Of a DNA stretch of 59,158 nt, positions 44,585 through 53,799 are shown piece after piece. This DNA comes from CAYUIV01 sp964444925 (GTDB taxonomy: Bacteria; Pseudomonadota; Gammaproteobacteria; Diplorickettsiales; Diplorickettsiaceae). Both the position numbers and the translations under genes were made by a program. The stretch covers positions 1 through 59,158 of the forward strand of contig CAYUIV010000004.1 in NCBI GenBank assembly GCA_964444925.1. Reading direction: 5' to 3'. Under the pieces are notes generated by a model. It saw nothing but the letters and a program-made list of their open reading frames with translations, was not told where the DNA came from and made no database searches. The stretch's first letter is position 1; each line of letters begins with the position of its first letter.

Positions 44585-45297
44585 AAAGTATTTACAGTCA
44601 GGCCAATATGTAAACACAGTGAGTTGGCATATTTTGTTCTTCCCTTTTCATATCGTTGCAGCAAGAAAGAAGTATATTGCAAAGCGGCAGTGACATACCA
44701 ACCATTTCCAAGATGTTGACATCGACCAGCATCCACTGACAATGCAATCTCAGGTATAAATTCACACTCTATTTCATACTCTGACAAAGGCCAAAATATT
44801 CGTACATTTTTTGAAGGGATTAAGGGTGCTTGTGCAAAGGTGGGGCCAAAACGCACGAACCACTGATGATCAATAGAAACAGGCCATGTGTTTTTGATTC
44901 TCAAAGAAAACTGCATTTTTCTTAAAAAAGAAATATCTGTTACTTGAGATTGAAAAAGTGCATTGTGACCCGTTAGTTCAATCGAAAGTAATGTATCAGA
45001 AAAAGATTGCTGGATATGTGTTCCAAACCCTAAAGAAAGTGGAACATTCTTGAAACGGTTAAATCCTGCAAAGTATGTCACAATATCCATAGGACTAAAT
45101 TTGTGTCTTCTTCCTAAACTCACTTTTTTATTCTTAATCTCTTTCTCAAAAATTAACGAATTTTCATGGTCCAAAGCACCACCAATTGTCAGTGTCCAAT
45201 ATGTATCAGGATAGGTATATTTGGCATATGAAGTAGTGCTCCAACAGCCGATACAAAATATAACAAGTTGTAATTGTAGTAGACGGAATTTTTTCAT
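44581..45297 (-). CDS. Secreted protein, predicted outer-membrane barrel
   Basis: The protein is 238 residues and not recognised. The signal peptide (about 1-25) ends TTSYAKY. The mature part has amphipathic strands and a C-terminal strand LCLHIGLTVNTF ending in Phe, the BamA targeting pattern. It resembles the 4864-5418 protein in size class but shares no clear motif. It stands as a single gene, convergent with uvrA. Confidence 0.68.
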   Translation of the reverse strand: MKKFRLLQLQLVIFCIGCWSTTSYAKYTYPDTYWTLTIGGALDHENSLIFEKEIKNKKVSLGRRHKFSPMDIVTYFAGFNRFKNVPLSLGFGTHIQQSFSDTLLSIELTGHNALFQSQVTDISFLRKMQFSLRIKNTWPVSIDHQWFVRFGPTFAQAPLIPSKNVRIFWPLSEYEIECEFIPEIALSVDAGRCQHLGNGWYVTAALQYTSFLLQRYEKGRTKYANSLCLHIGLTVNTF

Positions 45298-45427
45298 TGG
45301 AAAAGATAAGTGACAGTACGTATATTCTCTTCTACCTATTCTTAAAAGAACAAAAGACGCGTAGAAAATTGAGGACGCTTCTATAAGAGATAATACCAGA
45401 CTTTACTGTTATGAAGTAAGAGATAAT

Positions 45428-45453
45428 AAAAAAGCCCAGAAATCTGAGCTTTT
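45428..45453 (-). terminator. Rho-independent terminator of the 45469-46167 gene
   Basis: On the minus strand AAAAGCTCAG, loop ATTT, CTGGGCTTTT forms a 10-base-pair stem with one G-T pair, followed by more T residues. It starts 16 bases after the stop codon. This is the clearest intrinsic terminator in the window. Confidence 0.85.
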
Positions 45454-45468
45454 CTAAAAAACGAAGAC

Positions 45469-46167
45469 TTATACAAGAGTATAGTTAAGACCAAGTGTAA
45501 ATATTGCTCTGCTGTTACCTTGAAAGTGTTCCATACCCAGTGATTCAGTTCCATTTGGAAGAGCAAACATTTGCTTAACACTTGCTTTAAATGTAAAGGT
45601 ATTAACCAATTGGCGTGTATAAGCAAGTTCCGTGACTATGCCCCAGCTTTCAAATTTACCAACTGAAAACAGTCCATTTGTTGCAGAAGAAGCCATATAA
45701 ACACCTGCACCTAAAGAAAAATTATTACGTGCAGTTTGATAAATATTTCCCGATAATAGGCCCATAGCTAAAGGATTATGAAAAGTGGTTTGTTCACTTT
45801 TAGAACTGCTCGTCGTTGCTCCTTCACTTTCATCGGCTTTTTCAGAAGAAAAAACTATGGTAGCAGTATTATCTTTAGAGAGCGCGTTTGCCGTTCCAAT
45901 ATTAAGATGGAATTTAATCGGGAGTGTATTAATGTAAAAAACTGGATTATCGTAGCCAATTTCAAGCATACCACCTCTGAGATAGTCTCCTGCAGTATCC
46001 GCTTCGTTTTTACTTTTTACAGCTTCTGGAAGGTATCCAACAAACCCTCTTTTACTCATTGCCCAAGATCCACCAAGGCGCAGACCTTCTACCATTGATG
46101 CTTGCGTTGCAATGCTTGAAAGAGCAATGGCGCCAATAAGCGCTTTGCCAACAGCTGTTTTTAACAT
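45469..46167 (-). CDS. Major-type outer membrane barrel protein
   Basis: The protein is 232 residues. The signal peptide (1-23) ends TQASMVE. The mature part has Gly-rich amphipathic strands, a variable Ser/Thr/Glu-rich segment (about 105-130, a likely surface loop) and a C-terminal strand AIFTLGLNYTLV. It differs from its neighbours by a good Shine-Dalgarno (GAGG seven bases before ATG), a strong terminator and its own upstream region, hinting at high expression. It is a plausible abundant surface protein of unknown family. Confidence 0.72.
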   Translation of the reverse strand: MLKTAVGKALIGAIALSSIATQASMVEGLRLGGSWAMSKRGFVGYLPEAVKSKNEADTAGDYLRGGMLEIGYDNPVFYINTLPIKFHLNIGTANALSKDNTATIVFSSEKADESEGATTSSSKSEQTTFHNPLAMGLLSGNIYQTARNNFSLGAGVYMASSATNGLFSVGKFESWGIVTELAYTRQLVNTFTFKASVKQMFALPNGTESLGMEHFQGNSRAIFTLGLNYTLV

Positions 46168-46239
46168 GTTATAACCTCATGGAGTAAATAAAACAAAATT
46201 TTTTAATAAAAAATTTAACGTTGCCTAAAAAAATAAAGT

Positions 46240-46254
46240 AGTAATTCTATTACT
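46240..46254. promoter_or_regulatory. Inverted repeat in the divergent barrel-gene/rpmF promoter region
   Basis: AGTAAT-TCT-ATTACT is a perfect 6-base inverted repeat, located about 75 bases upstream of the barrel gene start. Its place between two divergent genes suits an operator, but nothing proves binding. Confidence 0.3.
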
Positions 46255-46277
46255 TTTTTATAAAAGTAAAAAGGAAG

Positions 46278-46306
46278 TTGTCTTTTTAGTCAAGTCCTCT
46301 CATAAT
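46278..46306 (+). promoter_or_regulatory. Predicted sigma-70 promoter for rpmF-plsX-fabH
   Basis: TTGTCT (46278-46283) and CATAAT (46301-46306) are 17 bases apart, ending 44 bases before the rpmF start. Confidence 0.5.
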
Positions 46307-46350
46307 ATACAGCTTAAATTCATTTATTGAAACGGTATCTTTAAAATATT

Positions 46351-46548
46351 ATGGCGGTACAAAAATCAAGGAAATCTCCTTCAAAACAACGTATGAAACG
46401 CGCACATAGCGCATTGTCACAACCAATGCTTTCAATTGATCCTACAAGCGGTGAAAAACACAGAAGACATCATATTACAAAGCAAGGGTATTTACGAGGA
46501 AAGCAACTATTATCCTTTACAAAAAAAGATACTCAATCGAATTCGTGA
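46351..46548 (+). CDS. rpmF: 50S ribosomal protein L32
   Basis: The protein is 65 residues and starts MAVQKSRKSPSKQRMKRAH, the L32 signature, with a basic C-terminal half (GEKHRRHHITKQGYLRGK). L32 sits near the peptidyl transferase side of the 50S subunit. It overlaps plsX by 4 bases, giving the classic rpmF-plsX-fabH operon. Confidence 0.95.
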   Translation: MAVQKSRKSPSKQRMKRAHSALSQPMLSIDPTSGEKHRRHHITKQGYLRGKQLLSFTKKDTQSNS

Positions 46549-47552
46549 AAAACTGTACACTTGCCGTTGATGTCATGAGTGGAAACTATGGTTTGGAATC
46601 TGCTGTTCCGGCTGCACTCATCGCATTGCAAAATTATTCAAATTTATCAATTATTCTTGTGGGTGATGAAACGGCTATTACAAGTTTTTTGAAAAATATT
46701 GGTACGAATATACCTGAGAACTGTCAGATCCACCACACGTCTCAACGCATTGAAATGAACGACTCACCCATTGTAGCATGGCACCATAAGAAAGATTCCT
46801 CTATGCGGGTTGCAATCGATCTTGTGAAACAAAACCAGGCACAAGCTTGTATCAGCGCAGGCAATACCAGCGCTTTAGTTGAAATTGCACACTTAGTTTT
46901 AAAAACATTGCCAGGTATCGATCGTCCTGCAATGAGTCATATCTTTCCAACGCAAAAAATTGATCAATCTGTACGTCTTTTAGATATTGGGGCAAGTGTT
47001 GATGTAACAGCAGAGCATCTTGTGCAATTTGCAGCAATGGGACTTGTTTTGTCTGAGGAAATCGATAATGTAATACGGCCAAAACTTGGTTTACTTAATA
47101 TTGATACCACAGGTAAAGGTAATAAACTTTTACAAGAAGCTGGCACACTGTTCAAAAATTTAGAGAAAAAACTGAATTATATCGGTTATCTAGAAGGTGA
47201 TACGATTTTTGATGGAGAGGCTAATGTCATTATTTGTGATGGATTTAGTGGTAATATTGCATCAAAAACTATTGAAGGTACAATCAAATTAATTCAATCG
47301 CTTGATCAGGCTGCCTCTCAACATTGGCTATCGCGATTTACAGACTTTGTAACACAATCAACTAAAGCCACTGAACAGTTTGAACCTGATTATTACAATG
47401 GCGCAAGTTTAGTTGGTTTACAAGGGACAGTTATCCAAAGTCATAATAGCGCTGATGCGCTAGCATTTAAAAATGCGCTACACTATGCCATTACTAGTAT
47501 TCAAAAAGAAGTCCCTCAACGCATACAGGATCGAATAAACACTTTACTTTAA
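46545..47552 (+). CDS. plsX: Phosphate acyltransferase PlsX
   Basis: The protein is 335 residues. Text such as LAVDVMSGNYGLESAVPAAL, HHTSQRIEMNDSP, ACISAGNTSALV and VIICDGFSGNIASKTIEG is typical of PlsX. It converts acyl-ACP to acyl-phosphate for phospholipid synthesis with PlsY. The first motif reads DVMSGNYG where most members have D.MGGDxG, a mild divergence. It starts inside rpmF and ends 13 bases before fabH. Confidence 0.93.
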   Translation: MKNCTLAVDVMSGNYGLESAVPAALIALQNYSNLSIILVGDETAITSFLKNIGTNIPENCQIHHTSQRIEMNDSPIVAWHHKKDSSMRVAIDLVKQNQAQACISAGNTSALVEIAHLVLKTLPGIDRPAMSHIFPTQKIDQSVRLLDIGASVDVTAEHLVQFAAMGLVLSEEIDNVIRPKLGLLNIDTTGKGNKLLQEAGTLFKNLEKKLNYIGYLEGDTIFDGEANVIICDGFSGNIASKTIEGTIKLIQSLDQAASQHWLSRFTDFVTQSTKATEQFEPDYYNGASLVGLQGTVIQSHNSADALAFKNALHYAITSIQKEVPQRIQDRINTLL

Positions 47553-47565
47553 AGATAGACGAGGA

Positions 47566-48510
47566 ATGAACTACGCAACTATTACTGGCTCAGGCAGTTA
47601 TCTACCAAAAAGTATTGTGACAAATAAAGAGCTAGAACAAACATTAGAGACAAGCGATACATGGATGACAGAACGCACGGGTATTTTCCAAAGACACATT
47701 TCCAGCGCTACTGAAACAGCTTCTTTTATGGGTGAGAAAGCGGCAAGTGCCGCACTGACCATGGCAAATATAGAAAGCGTTGATATGATTATTGTTGCAA
47801 CGACAACACCGGATGCTTTTTTTCCAAGTACTGCTTGCCTTATACAAAAAAAATTAAAACTTTCAAATCAATGTGCTGCTTTTGATGTTAGTGCAGCTTG
47901 CACAGGATTTAATTATGCTTTAGCAATTGCAACACAGTTTTTAACTGTACCCACTTATCATCACATTCTTGTTATTGGAACTGAAGTGATGTCTCGTCTT
48001 GTCGATTGGCAAGATAAAAATACCTGTATTCTATTTGGGGATGGTGCAGGTGCTGTTATCTTAAGTAAAAGTAACAAACAGGGAGTAATTGCTTGCCCTA
48101 TTCAAGCCAACGGTCATCATGAGCAACTTTTATATGCAAATCACTTACGTGCTCCTGATATCGGTATCATTAAAATGGAAGGAACCACTGTGTTCCGAGA
48201 AGCGATCAAAACGATGTATCAATTGATTAAACAGTTATTGAAAGAACAAAATATCACGCTGCAAGATGTTGATTGGCTTATTCCACATCAAGCGAATCTA
48301 CGGATTTTGCATACTCTCGCACAACAGCTTCATTTTCCTATGGATCGTGTCATTATTACCATTGGACAACATGCAAATACCTCTTCTGCTTCAATTCCAC
48401 TTGCTTTAGATAGCGCAATTCGAAAAAATCAGATTAAAACAGGACAACTTCTGCTAATGGTTAGTTTTGGAGGAGGATTGACATGGGGTGCCACCTTAAT
48501 ACGCTATTAA
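47566..48510 (+). CDS. fabH: 3-oxoacyl-ACP synthase III
   Basis: The protein is 314 residues. The catalytic triad is C112 (SAACTGFNYA), H241 (IPHQANLRI) and N271 (QHANTSSASIP). It condenses acetyl-CoA with malonyl-ACP to start fatty acid synthesis. fabD, fabG and acpP, which normally follow, are not here. An AT-rich hairpin near 48563-48591 may end the operon. Confidence 0.97.
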   Translation: MNYATITGSGSYLPKSIVTNKELEQTLETSDTWMTERTGIFQRHISSATETASFMGEKAASAALTMANIESVDMIIVATTTPDAFFPSTACLIQKKLKLSNQCAAFDVSAACTGFNYALAIATQFLTVPTYHHILVIGTEVMSRLVDWQDKNTCILFGDGAGAVILSKSNKQGVIACPIQANGHHEQLLYANHLRAPDIGIIKMEGTTVFREAIKTMYQLIKQLLKEQNITLQDVDWLIPHQANLRILHTLAQQLHFPMDRVIITIGQHANTSSASIPLALDSAIRKNQIKTGQLLLMVSFGGGLTWGATLIRY

Positions 48511-48562
48511 CTTTAGATAGAAAAGGTATCATCAAATGATGCAACTGTATACCGTTAATACT

Positions 48563-48591
48563 GATATATCTTTTTTGAAAAAAAGAATATC
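48563..48591 (+). terminator. AT-rich hairpin after fabH
   Basis: GATAT(A)TCTTTTTT pairs with AAAAAAGAATATC, giving a stem of about 12 pairs with one bulge and a tight loop. It lies 52 bases after the fabH stop. The stem lacks GC pairs and no T run follows, so termination would be weak. Confidence 0.3.
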
Positions 48592-48773
48592 ATGCTCTAT
48601 CTTATGGTCTTTTTAAATACCATATATTGCTAAAATCATTTACTTTCGTAACAGTTATTGATTAATTTAATTTGTAAACTAGAATGTTTTTCATTGCAAT
48701 AATAAAGCTGCATTAACCCTACCATAAAATAGACCGTTTTTAACAAATTGACATCTCATTTGGAACATCTTCA

Positions 48774-50126
48774 ATGAATAATTCTTTACGCATTATTTTT
48801 TCAAACTATAAAACAACGGTACGTCAGCTACTCAATTTTGTTAATCCAATTCTCGCTGCTCACCTTGTCGGTGTGATCATTCCTTGGATGAACACCATTT
48901 TAGTTGGAAAATATAGTCAACTCGCTTTAGCTGCAACAGGTCTTGCAAATCCAACGTTAATTGCTTTAATGGGTTTTGGATGGGGTATTATTACATCCGT
49001 GGGTATTTTAACTGCACGACAACTCGGTCAAACAGATACAGTTGAAAAAACGGGTGCTATTTTACAATCCAGTATGATAACGACTTTGCTCATTAGCATA
49101 CCTATTATGGCATTATTGAAACTGATGTACCCACTATGGCTATTTTTTAAACAAGATCTTGAAATCGCAAAACTGGGTCAAGAATATTTAGATGGAATGT
49201 TTTGGGTAGTATTTGTCGATCTTGCACGGTTTAGTATCTTTCAATTTGCAATTGCCCATCACCGTGTTAGAGCACCAATTATTACAACATTACTCAGTAT
49301 TCCCCTCATTTGGATCGTGAATCAAAACTTTATTCATCGTTTTGGTTTATATGGCATTGGACTGGGTACTGCTTTAGTGTATTGGCTAACTTTTATTGCG
49401 CTTTGGATATACCTTTACTGGGATACAGTGTTTAGTCAATGTTTAACGTTTGTTCCATCACTTAAACTGTGTATTAAACTTTGCAAAGAACAATTTCTAC
49501 TCGGGATACCTATTGGCACACTCTCTTTTATTGAATTTCTTTTCTTTGTTGTTATCGCTTTATGGGTAGGCCAGTTTGGGAGTAATCCTCTCATTGCTCA
49601 CCAGATTGCTTTACAATGTTTAGGTGTGGTCATTATGGCAGCAGTAAGTTTTGCAGAAGCGGTTACTATATTAGTTGCAAAAGCACATGCAAAGGGCAGT
49701 GTCCATAATGCGCTTAAATTTGTGCAAGCAGGCACTGCCTGCACCGGTATTTCAATGACATTTTGTTCATTATTATATTGGCTTATGCCACATACTATTA
49801 TTAATTTGTACCTTACAACAGTTCATTATAATGACGAAGTGATACAACTTAGCGTTTTACTTCTTATATTTTGCTCTATCTTTCAAATTTTTGATGGTCT
49901 TCGTATTGTCCTCTCTGGTGCACTTCGTGGTTTATCTGATATACAATATCCCCTTTGGGTAACCTTAATCGCATTTTGGGGAGTAGGACTACCTACTGCA
50001 TATTTCACTGCTTTTATCTTGCAATGGGAACTGATAGGTTTATGGATTGGTATGACCGTGTCAGTCATTGTAATGACAATATTACAATACTACCGTATAC
50101 AATATCGTCTCTTTGCCACAATGTAA
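48774..50126 (+). CDS. MATE-family multidrug/metabolite exporter
   Basis: The protein is 450 residues with about twelve membrane segments in two homologous halves. MATE text includes FVNPILAAHLVGVIIPWMNTILVGKYS, LAATGLANP and, in the second half, NPLIAHQIALQ and GALRGLSDIQYPL. It is nearest the NorM type, which uses Na+ or H+ to export cations. The substrate cannot be told. The gene is alone, after a 263-base gap with no gene, and 35 bases before gshA. Confidence 0.92.
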   Translation: MNNSLRIIFSNYKTTVRQLLNFVNPILAAHLVGVIIPWMNTILVGKYSQLALAATGLANPTLIALMGFGWGIITSVGILTARQLGQTDTVEKTGAILQSSMITTLLISIPIMALLKLMYPLWLFFKQDLEIAKLGQEYLDGMFWVVFVDLARFSIFQFAIAHHRVRAPIITTLLSIPLIWIVNQNFIHRFGLYGIGLGTALVYWLTFIALWIYLYWDTVFSQCLTFVPSLKLCIKLCKEQFLLGIPIGTLSFIEFLFFVVIALWVGQFGSNPLIAHQIALQCLGVVIMAAVSFAEAVTILVAKAHAKGSVHNALKFVQAGTACTGISMTFCSLLYWLMPHTIINLYLTTVHYNDEVIQLSVLLLIFCSIFQIFDGLRIVLSGALRGLSDIQYPLWVTLIAFWGVGLPTAYFTAFILQWELIGLWIGMTVSVIVMTILQYYRIQYRLFATM

Positions 50127-50161
50127 TAAGATATTTTATTTTTTCTTAGAAATAAACACAC

Positions 50162-51403
50162 ATGGTAGAAAATGTAGTCATTGAAAGTCTTGCAGCTCAA
50201 CAAGAAAAAATTGAACAGTGGTTTCAAAAAAAGTGGACGGACGCACCACCTATTTATGCTTCTATGGATATTAGAGAAAGCCACTTTAAAATCACACCAA
50301 TTGATACTAATTTATTTCCTGCGGGCTTTAATAATCTTTCTATTCACGATCAGTGCATCATAAAAACGAATTTACAACATGTTTTAAAGCAATTTTTTCC
50401 AAATTGTAGTCGTTTATTAATCATTACAGAAAACCACACACGAAATTCTCACTATTTTTCTAGCATTGCAGCACTTCAACAATGGATAAAACAATTAGGC
50501 ATAGAAGTCAGGTTAAGTAACTTTGTTGGAGAAAATTATACGGTAGGAACACAGACAAATGAAAACATTACGATTGAAAAATTAGAGCGATTTGATCAAT
50601 ATTTAAAGCTAGGCACATTTGTACCGGATTATATTTTATTAAATAATGATTTGTCTGAAGGCATACCTGCTCTTTTGCGCAATATAAAACAAAACATTGT
50701 GCCTTATCCTAATTTAGGGTGGCACCAACGGCTTAAATCTAATTATTTTGCCTATTATCAAAAAGTGGCATGTTCCTTTGCATTAGACTTTCAATGGGAT
50801 CCGTGGCATTTCTATCCACTATATCAAGTACATACCCATATTGATTTTTCAACCCGTGAAGGAAGACAGCTACTGGTTCCAAAAGTAGAACAGTTATTGG
50901 TAGCCATTCAAGAAAAGTATAGACAATATGCCATCCAAGACGATCCTTATGTTGTGATTAAAGCAGATAATGGTAGCTATGGTATGGCTGTTATGACAAT
51001 CAGCTCGGTTGATGAACTGGTTAATTTATCTCGTCAAAAACGCAGCCATATGCAAAGAACAAAAGGTAATCAACCTGTGCAATCTGTTATAATACAAGAA
51101 GGTATCTTTGCAACAACAACCTGGATGCATCAAGTCGCAGAACCTGTTTTGTATACTTTTGGTAAAGAAGTGGTCGGTGGCTTTTATCGTACACATTTAA
51201 AACGTAGTGCAAAAGAAAATTTAAATACGCCGGGCATGACACTTATTCCCATGGATATTGCATCTAAACTGTTAAAAAAAACAGCCAGTGTTCAAAATAG
51301 TGAATGGAAGCGTCTCTACGCTTATAGCGTTGTAGCACGATTAGGACTATTAGCTGCTGCTGCTGAAACTAAAGCAGTGTTTAATCAATCAACTTTGGTG
51401 TAA
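50162..51403 (+). CDS. gshA: Glutamate-cysteine ligase, T. ferrooxidans type
   Basis: The protein is 413 residues. The text YASMDIRESHFKITPIDTNLFPAGFNN, ITENHTRN and VVIKADNGSYGMAVMT fits the proteobacterial GshA family first defined in Acidithiobacillus, unrelated in length to E. coli GshA. It makes gamma-glutamylcysteine, the first step to glutathione. A separate gshB would be required. Its 3' end overlaps the convergent receiver gene by 23 bases. Confidence 0.9.
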   Translation: MVENVVIESLAAQQEKIEQWFQKKWTDAPPIYASMDIRESHFKITPIDTNLFPAGFNNLSIHDQCIIKTNLQHVLKQFFPNCSRLLIITENHTRNSHYFSSIAALQQWIKQLGIEVRLSNFVGENYTVGTQTNENITIEKLERFDQYLKLGTFVPDYILLNNDLSEGIPALLRNIKQNIVPYPNLGWHQRLKSNYFAYYQKVACSFALDFQWDPWHFYPLYQVHTHIDFSTREGRQLLVPKVEQLLVAIQEKYRQYAIQDDPYVVIKADNGSYGMAVMTISSVDELVNLSRQKRSHMQRTKGNQPVQSVIIQEGIFATTTWMHQVAEPVLYTFGKEVVGGFYRTHLKRSAKENLNTPGMTLIPMDIASKLLKKTASVQNSEWKRLYAYSVVARLGLLAAAAETKAVFNQSTLV

Positions 51404-51758
51404 ATAACTGCTGAAATATACGAGCAGTCATTGGTTTAGTAAATACTGCCGCTCCTTGTAAAAAACATTGTGATAATTTACGCTGATCGCTGTGAGCAGT
51501 GGCAACAATAATAAAGAGTGGATTTAAAGAATACGTATTTTCATGTTGTCTAATGCAACGCAGTACATACTCCCCACTCATATCAGGCAGTCCTATATCT
51601 AGAATCATTGCATCATATAGATGTTTTTTTACACCAATAACCTTTTGGATTGCATCACCTCCTTTGTTAACTATCTCCGTGATATGACCAAGCTTTTTTA
51701 AATGGTACTGATAAACCATTAATACGATCGGATCATCTTCTACCAACAAAACTTTCAT
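51381..51758 (-). CDS. Stand-alone response regulator receiver
   Basis: The protein is 125 residues, a single CheY-like receiver. It has the acidic pair D8/D9, phosphoacceptor D54 (MILDIGLPDMSG), T87 and K108 (FTKPM). The DIGLPDMSG form is typical of receivers attached to hybrid kinases, so this may be a detached hybrid receiver. No output domain is present. The only histidine kinase in the window (37.1 kb) lacks a receiver. Confidence 0.93.
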   Translation of the reverse strand: MKVLLVEDDPIVLMVYQYHLKKLGHITEIVNKGGDAIQKVIGVKKHLYDAMILDIGLPDMSGEYVLRCIRQHENTYSLNPLFIIVATAHSDQRKLSQCFLQGAAVFTKPMTARIFQQLFTPKLID

Positions 51759-51904
51759 TGTGTAATATTTCTATAATTGACATACTTTTAAAAACTTGAC
51801 AACTGGTGCGTATCTTCTACGATATATCAAATGAACAACACATGACAGTCAAAATACTGTCATTGTTTTATTTAAAGCATGACATCTTTATATTGGAGAA
51901 AACG

Positions 51905-52201
51905 ATGCCACCTCAGATCATTTTACAGATCATTTCTTTTATTATGATTCCAGGTATTATTTATTTTTTTCTTATACGTCCTCAGACAAAGCGTGTAAAG
52001 GAGCATGAGATGCTTTTAACAGCCATAAAAGTAGGGGATATTGTTTATACAAATGGCGGTATTATTGGAAAAATTAAAACTTTACAAGAAAGTTTTGTGC
52101 AACTACAAGTAGCACCTAACACACTTATTTACTTTCAAAAAAATTCGATTTCGCATCTTATGCCTCAAGGAAGTATGAAAAATAGTTTAGTACTTGAATG
52201 A
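51905..52201 (+). CDS. yajC: Preprotein translocase subunit YajC
   Basis: The protein is 98 residues from the ATG at 51905, with GGAG six bases upstream; the frame opens at 51806 without such support. One membrane helix (about 3-23) is followed by the family text FLIRPQTKRVKEHEMLL, KVGDIVYTNGGIIGKI. YajC associates with SecDF and YidC. Its stop overlaps the secD start (ATGA). Confidence 0.93.
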   Translation: MPPQIILQIISFIMIPGIIYFFLIRPQTKRVKEHEMLLTAIKVGDIVYTNGGIIGKIKTLQESFVQLQVAPNTLIYFQKNSISHLMPQGSMKNSLVLE

Positions 52202-53799
52202 AAATACACTTTTCTTATTGGAAAAGATTTGGACTGTATTGCATTCTAGCATGTAGTCTCTTCGTCAACCTCTCTTATGTTATACCTTATGGTGTAACAA
52301 GAAGAACACTATCGCTTGGACCCGATGTGCAAGACAGTACGCAGCTACGCTTTAGAATCGATATTAATCCATTAAAACAATCTCATTTAAGAAAGTGGCT
52401 TCATTTGATGCTGCAATATTTACGCAAAGAAAATATACCCTATCTTTCTATCGACTTAAAAACGCAATCTCTTGTTTTAAAACTCAGTCATTACGAAAAT
52501 GTGGAGAAAATTAAAAGTTATTTATCTCGCCAGCCACAAGGTATAGAACTGATTATAACGCAAAAAGATAACACAACACTTATCCTATCTTTATCTCAAA
52601 GTAAGTCACGTGACATTCAAAAGGATACGTTACGTAAAACAATACCACTGCTAAAGAAACGCTTAAAAAAGCTCACTTCAAGTACCTCTGTTATCAGCAT
52701 GCAAGGTGATGATATTCTTCTAAAACTCCCTCACTCTCTACATCAAGTACAAATCAGTCAACTGTTGCAGTATGATCCAATCACTTTAAACTTTCATTTG
52801 ATGGATATAAAAAAACAGCAAGTAAAACATTCGTTAACTCAGCAAAAAGCATATCGTTATCAAAATCAAACGGTTCACCTACAAGCTCAACCTATTATAG
52901 AAAGTGATGCAATCAATTATGTAGAGCCTATCTTTTCCACATCCTCGTCATCACTTAGCATTATACTCAATCCTGCGGTAGAAAAATTATTTTATCAAAC
53001 AACTGCTCGAAATATTGGAAATTTCATCGCGTTGGTTTACCGAGTCAATAAAACCTCAGACACTGCACCACGCGAAGCAGCCACTTCAATTGAAGTGGTT
53101 GACAGGATTGTTGCTATCGCACAAATTCATCATGCATTAGGACGTTATTTTCAAATGACCGGCTTATCAAAAGCACAAGTACTGCAAATAGCAAAGGCTT
53201 TACGCGCGGATCGTTTGTTTGCTCCAGTTTATATGGTAAATGAAGAAAAGCTTCAATCTTTTAAAGGATCCAGTCGTGCAACAAAACAACTACTTTTTAT
53301 TGTGTTGTCTGTTATAGCAGCGATGCTACTGTCCCTACGTCTTTGTTACGGAAAGATTGGACAACTGGCAACAATTATCTTTGTAATCAATGGATTAAAT
53401 ATCGTTACAGTACTTTCTTTCATCAATTTTTCTCTAACATCGTCTGGTATCATTGGTATTTTTGTCAGCTTTTTGTTTTCCATCCATATACAAATTGCAT
53501 TATGTGAACAGATACGCCGTGCGTTATCTCATCATCACCAGCCAGAAACTGCATTAGCACTGAGTTACAAAAAAATTTCGTATCTTATTCAAGATATCTA
53601 TGTAGTCAGTAGCATTTTTGTACTTCCAACACTGCTCAGCCAATCTGATGTCATGAAAAACTTTTCAATGAGTTTTATCGCTGGCATGAGTACGGGCTTA
53701 CTCATTCCAAGTTACATGTATTTATTGATTGAGTTATTTTATCGCCGCCGTTCTATTCAACTTTTACCTTCTGATATCGCTGTATGCGTAAAAAATTAA
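52198..53799 (+). CDS. secD: SecD, divergent, with proton-path aspartate lost
   Basis: The protein is 533 residues; typical proteobacterial SecD has about 600. One N-terminal helix, the periplasmic P1 region and five C-terminal helices are recognisable. Usual LGLDLRGG reads LGPDVQDS. The helix 4 motif, normally VDANVLIFERIREE with essential Asp519, reads SIHIQIALCEQIRRAL, so Asp is His430. SecDF pulls proteins across the membrane using the proton gradient; without this Asp that drive should fail. Identity rests on position between yajC and secF and on aligned helices. Confidence 0.85.
   Translation: MKIHFSYWKRFGLYCILACSLFVNLSYVIPYGVTRRTLSLGPDVQDSTQLRFRIDINPLKQSHLRKWLHLMLQYLRKENIPYLSIDLKTQSLVLKLSHYENVEKIKSYLSRQPQGIELIITQKDNTTLILSLSQSKSRDIQKDTLRKTIPLLKKRLKKLTSSTSVISMQGDDILLKLPHSLHQVQISQLLQYDPITLNFHLMDIKKQQVKHSLTQQKAYRYQNQTVHLQAQPIIESDAINYVEPIFSTSSSSLSIILNPAVEKLFYQTTARNIGNFIALVYRVNKTSDTAPREAATSIEVVDRIVAIAQIHHALGRYFQMTGLSKAQVLQIAKALRADRLFAPVYMVNEEKLQSFKGSSRATKQLLFIVLSVIAAMLLSLRLCYGKIGQLATIIFVINGLNIVTVLSFINFSLTSSGIIGIFVSFLFSIHIQIALCEQIRRALSHHHQPETALALSYKKISYLIQDIYVVSSIFVLPTLLSQSDVMKNFSMSFIAGMSTGLLIPSYMYLLIELFYRRRSIQLLPSDIAVCVKN

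Noticed and set aside
45381..45626. An 81-codon minus-strand frame over the end of the 45469 gene
   Set aside because: It runs through the terminator hairpin and overlaps the barrel gene in another frame; no family.
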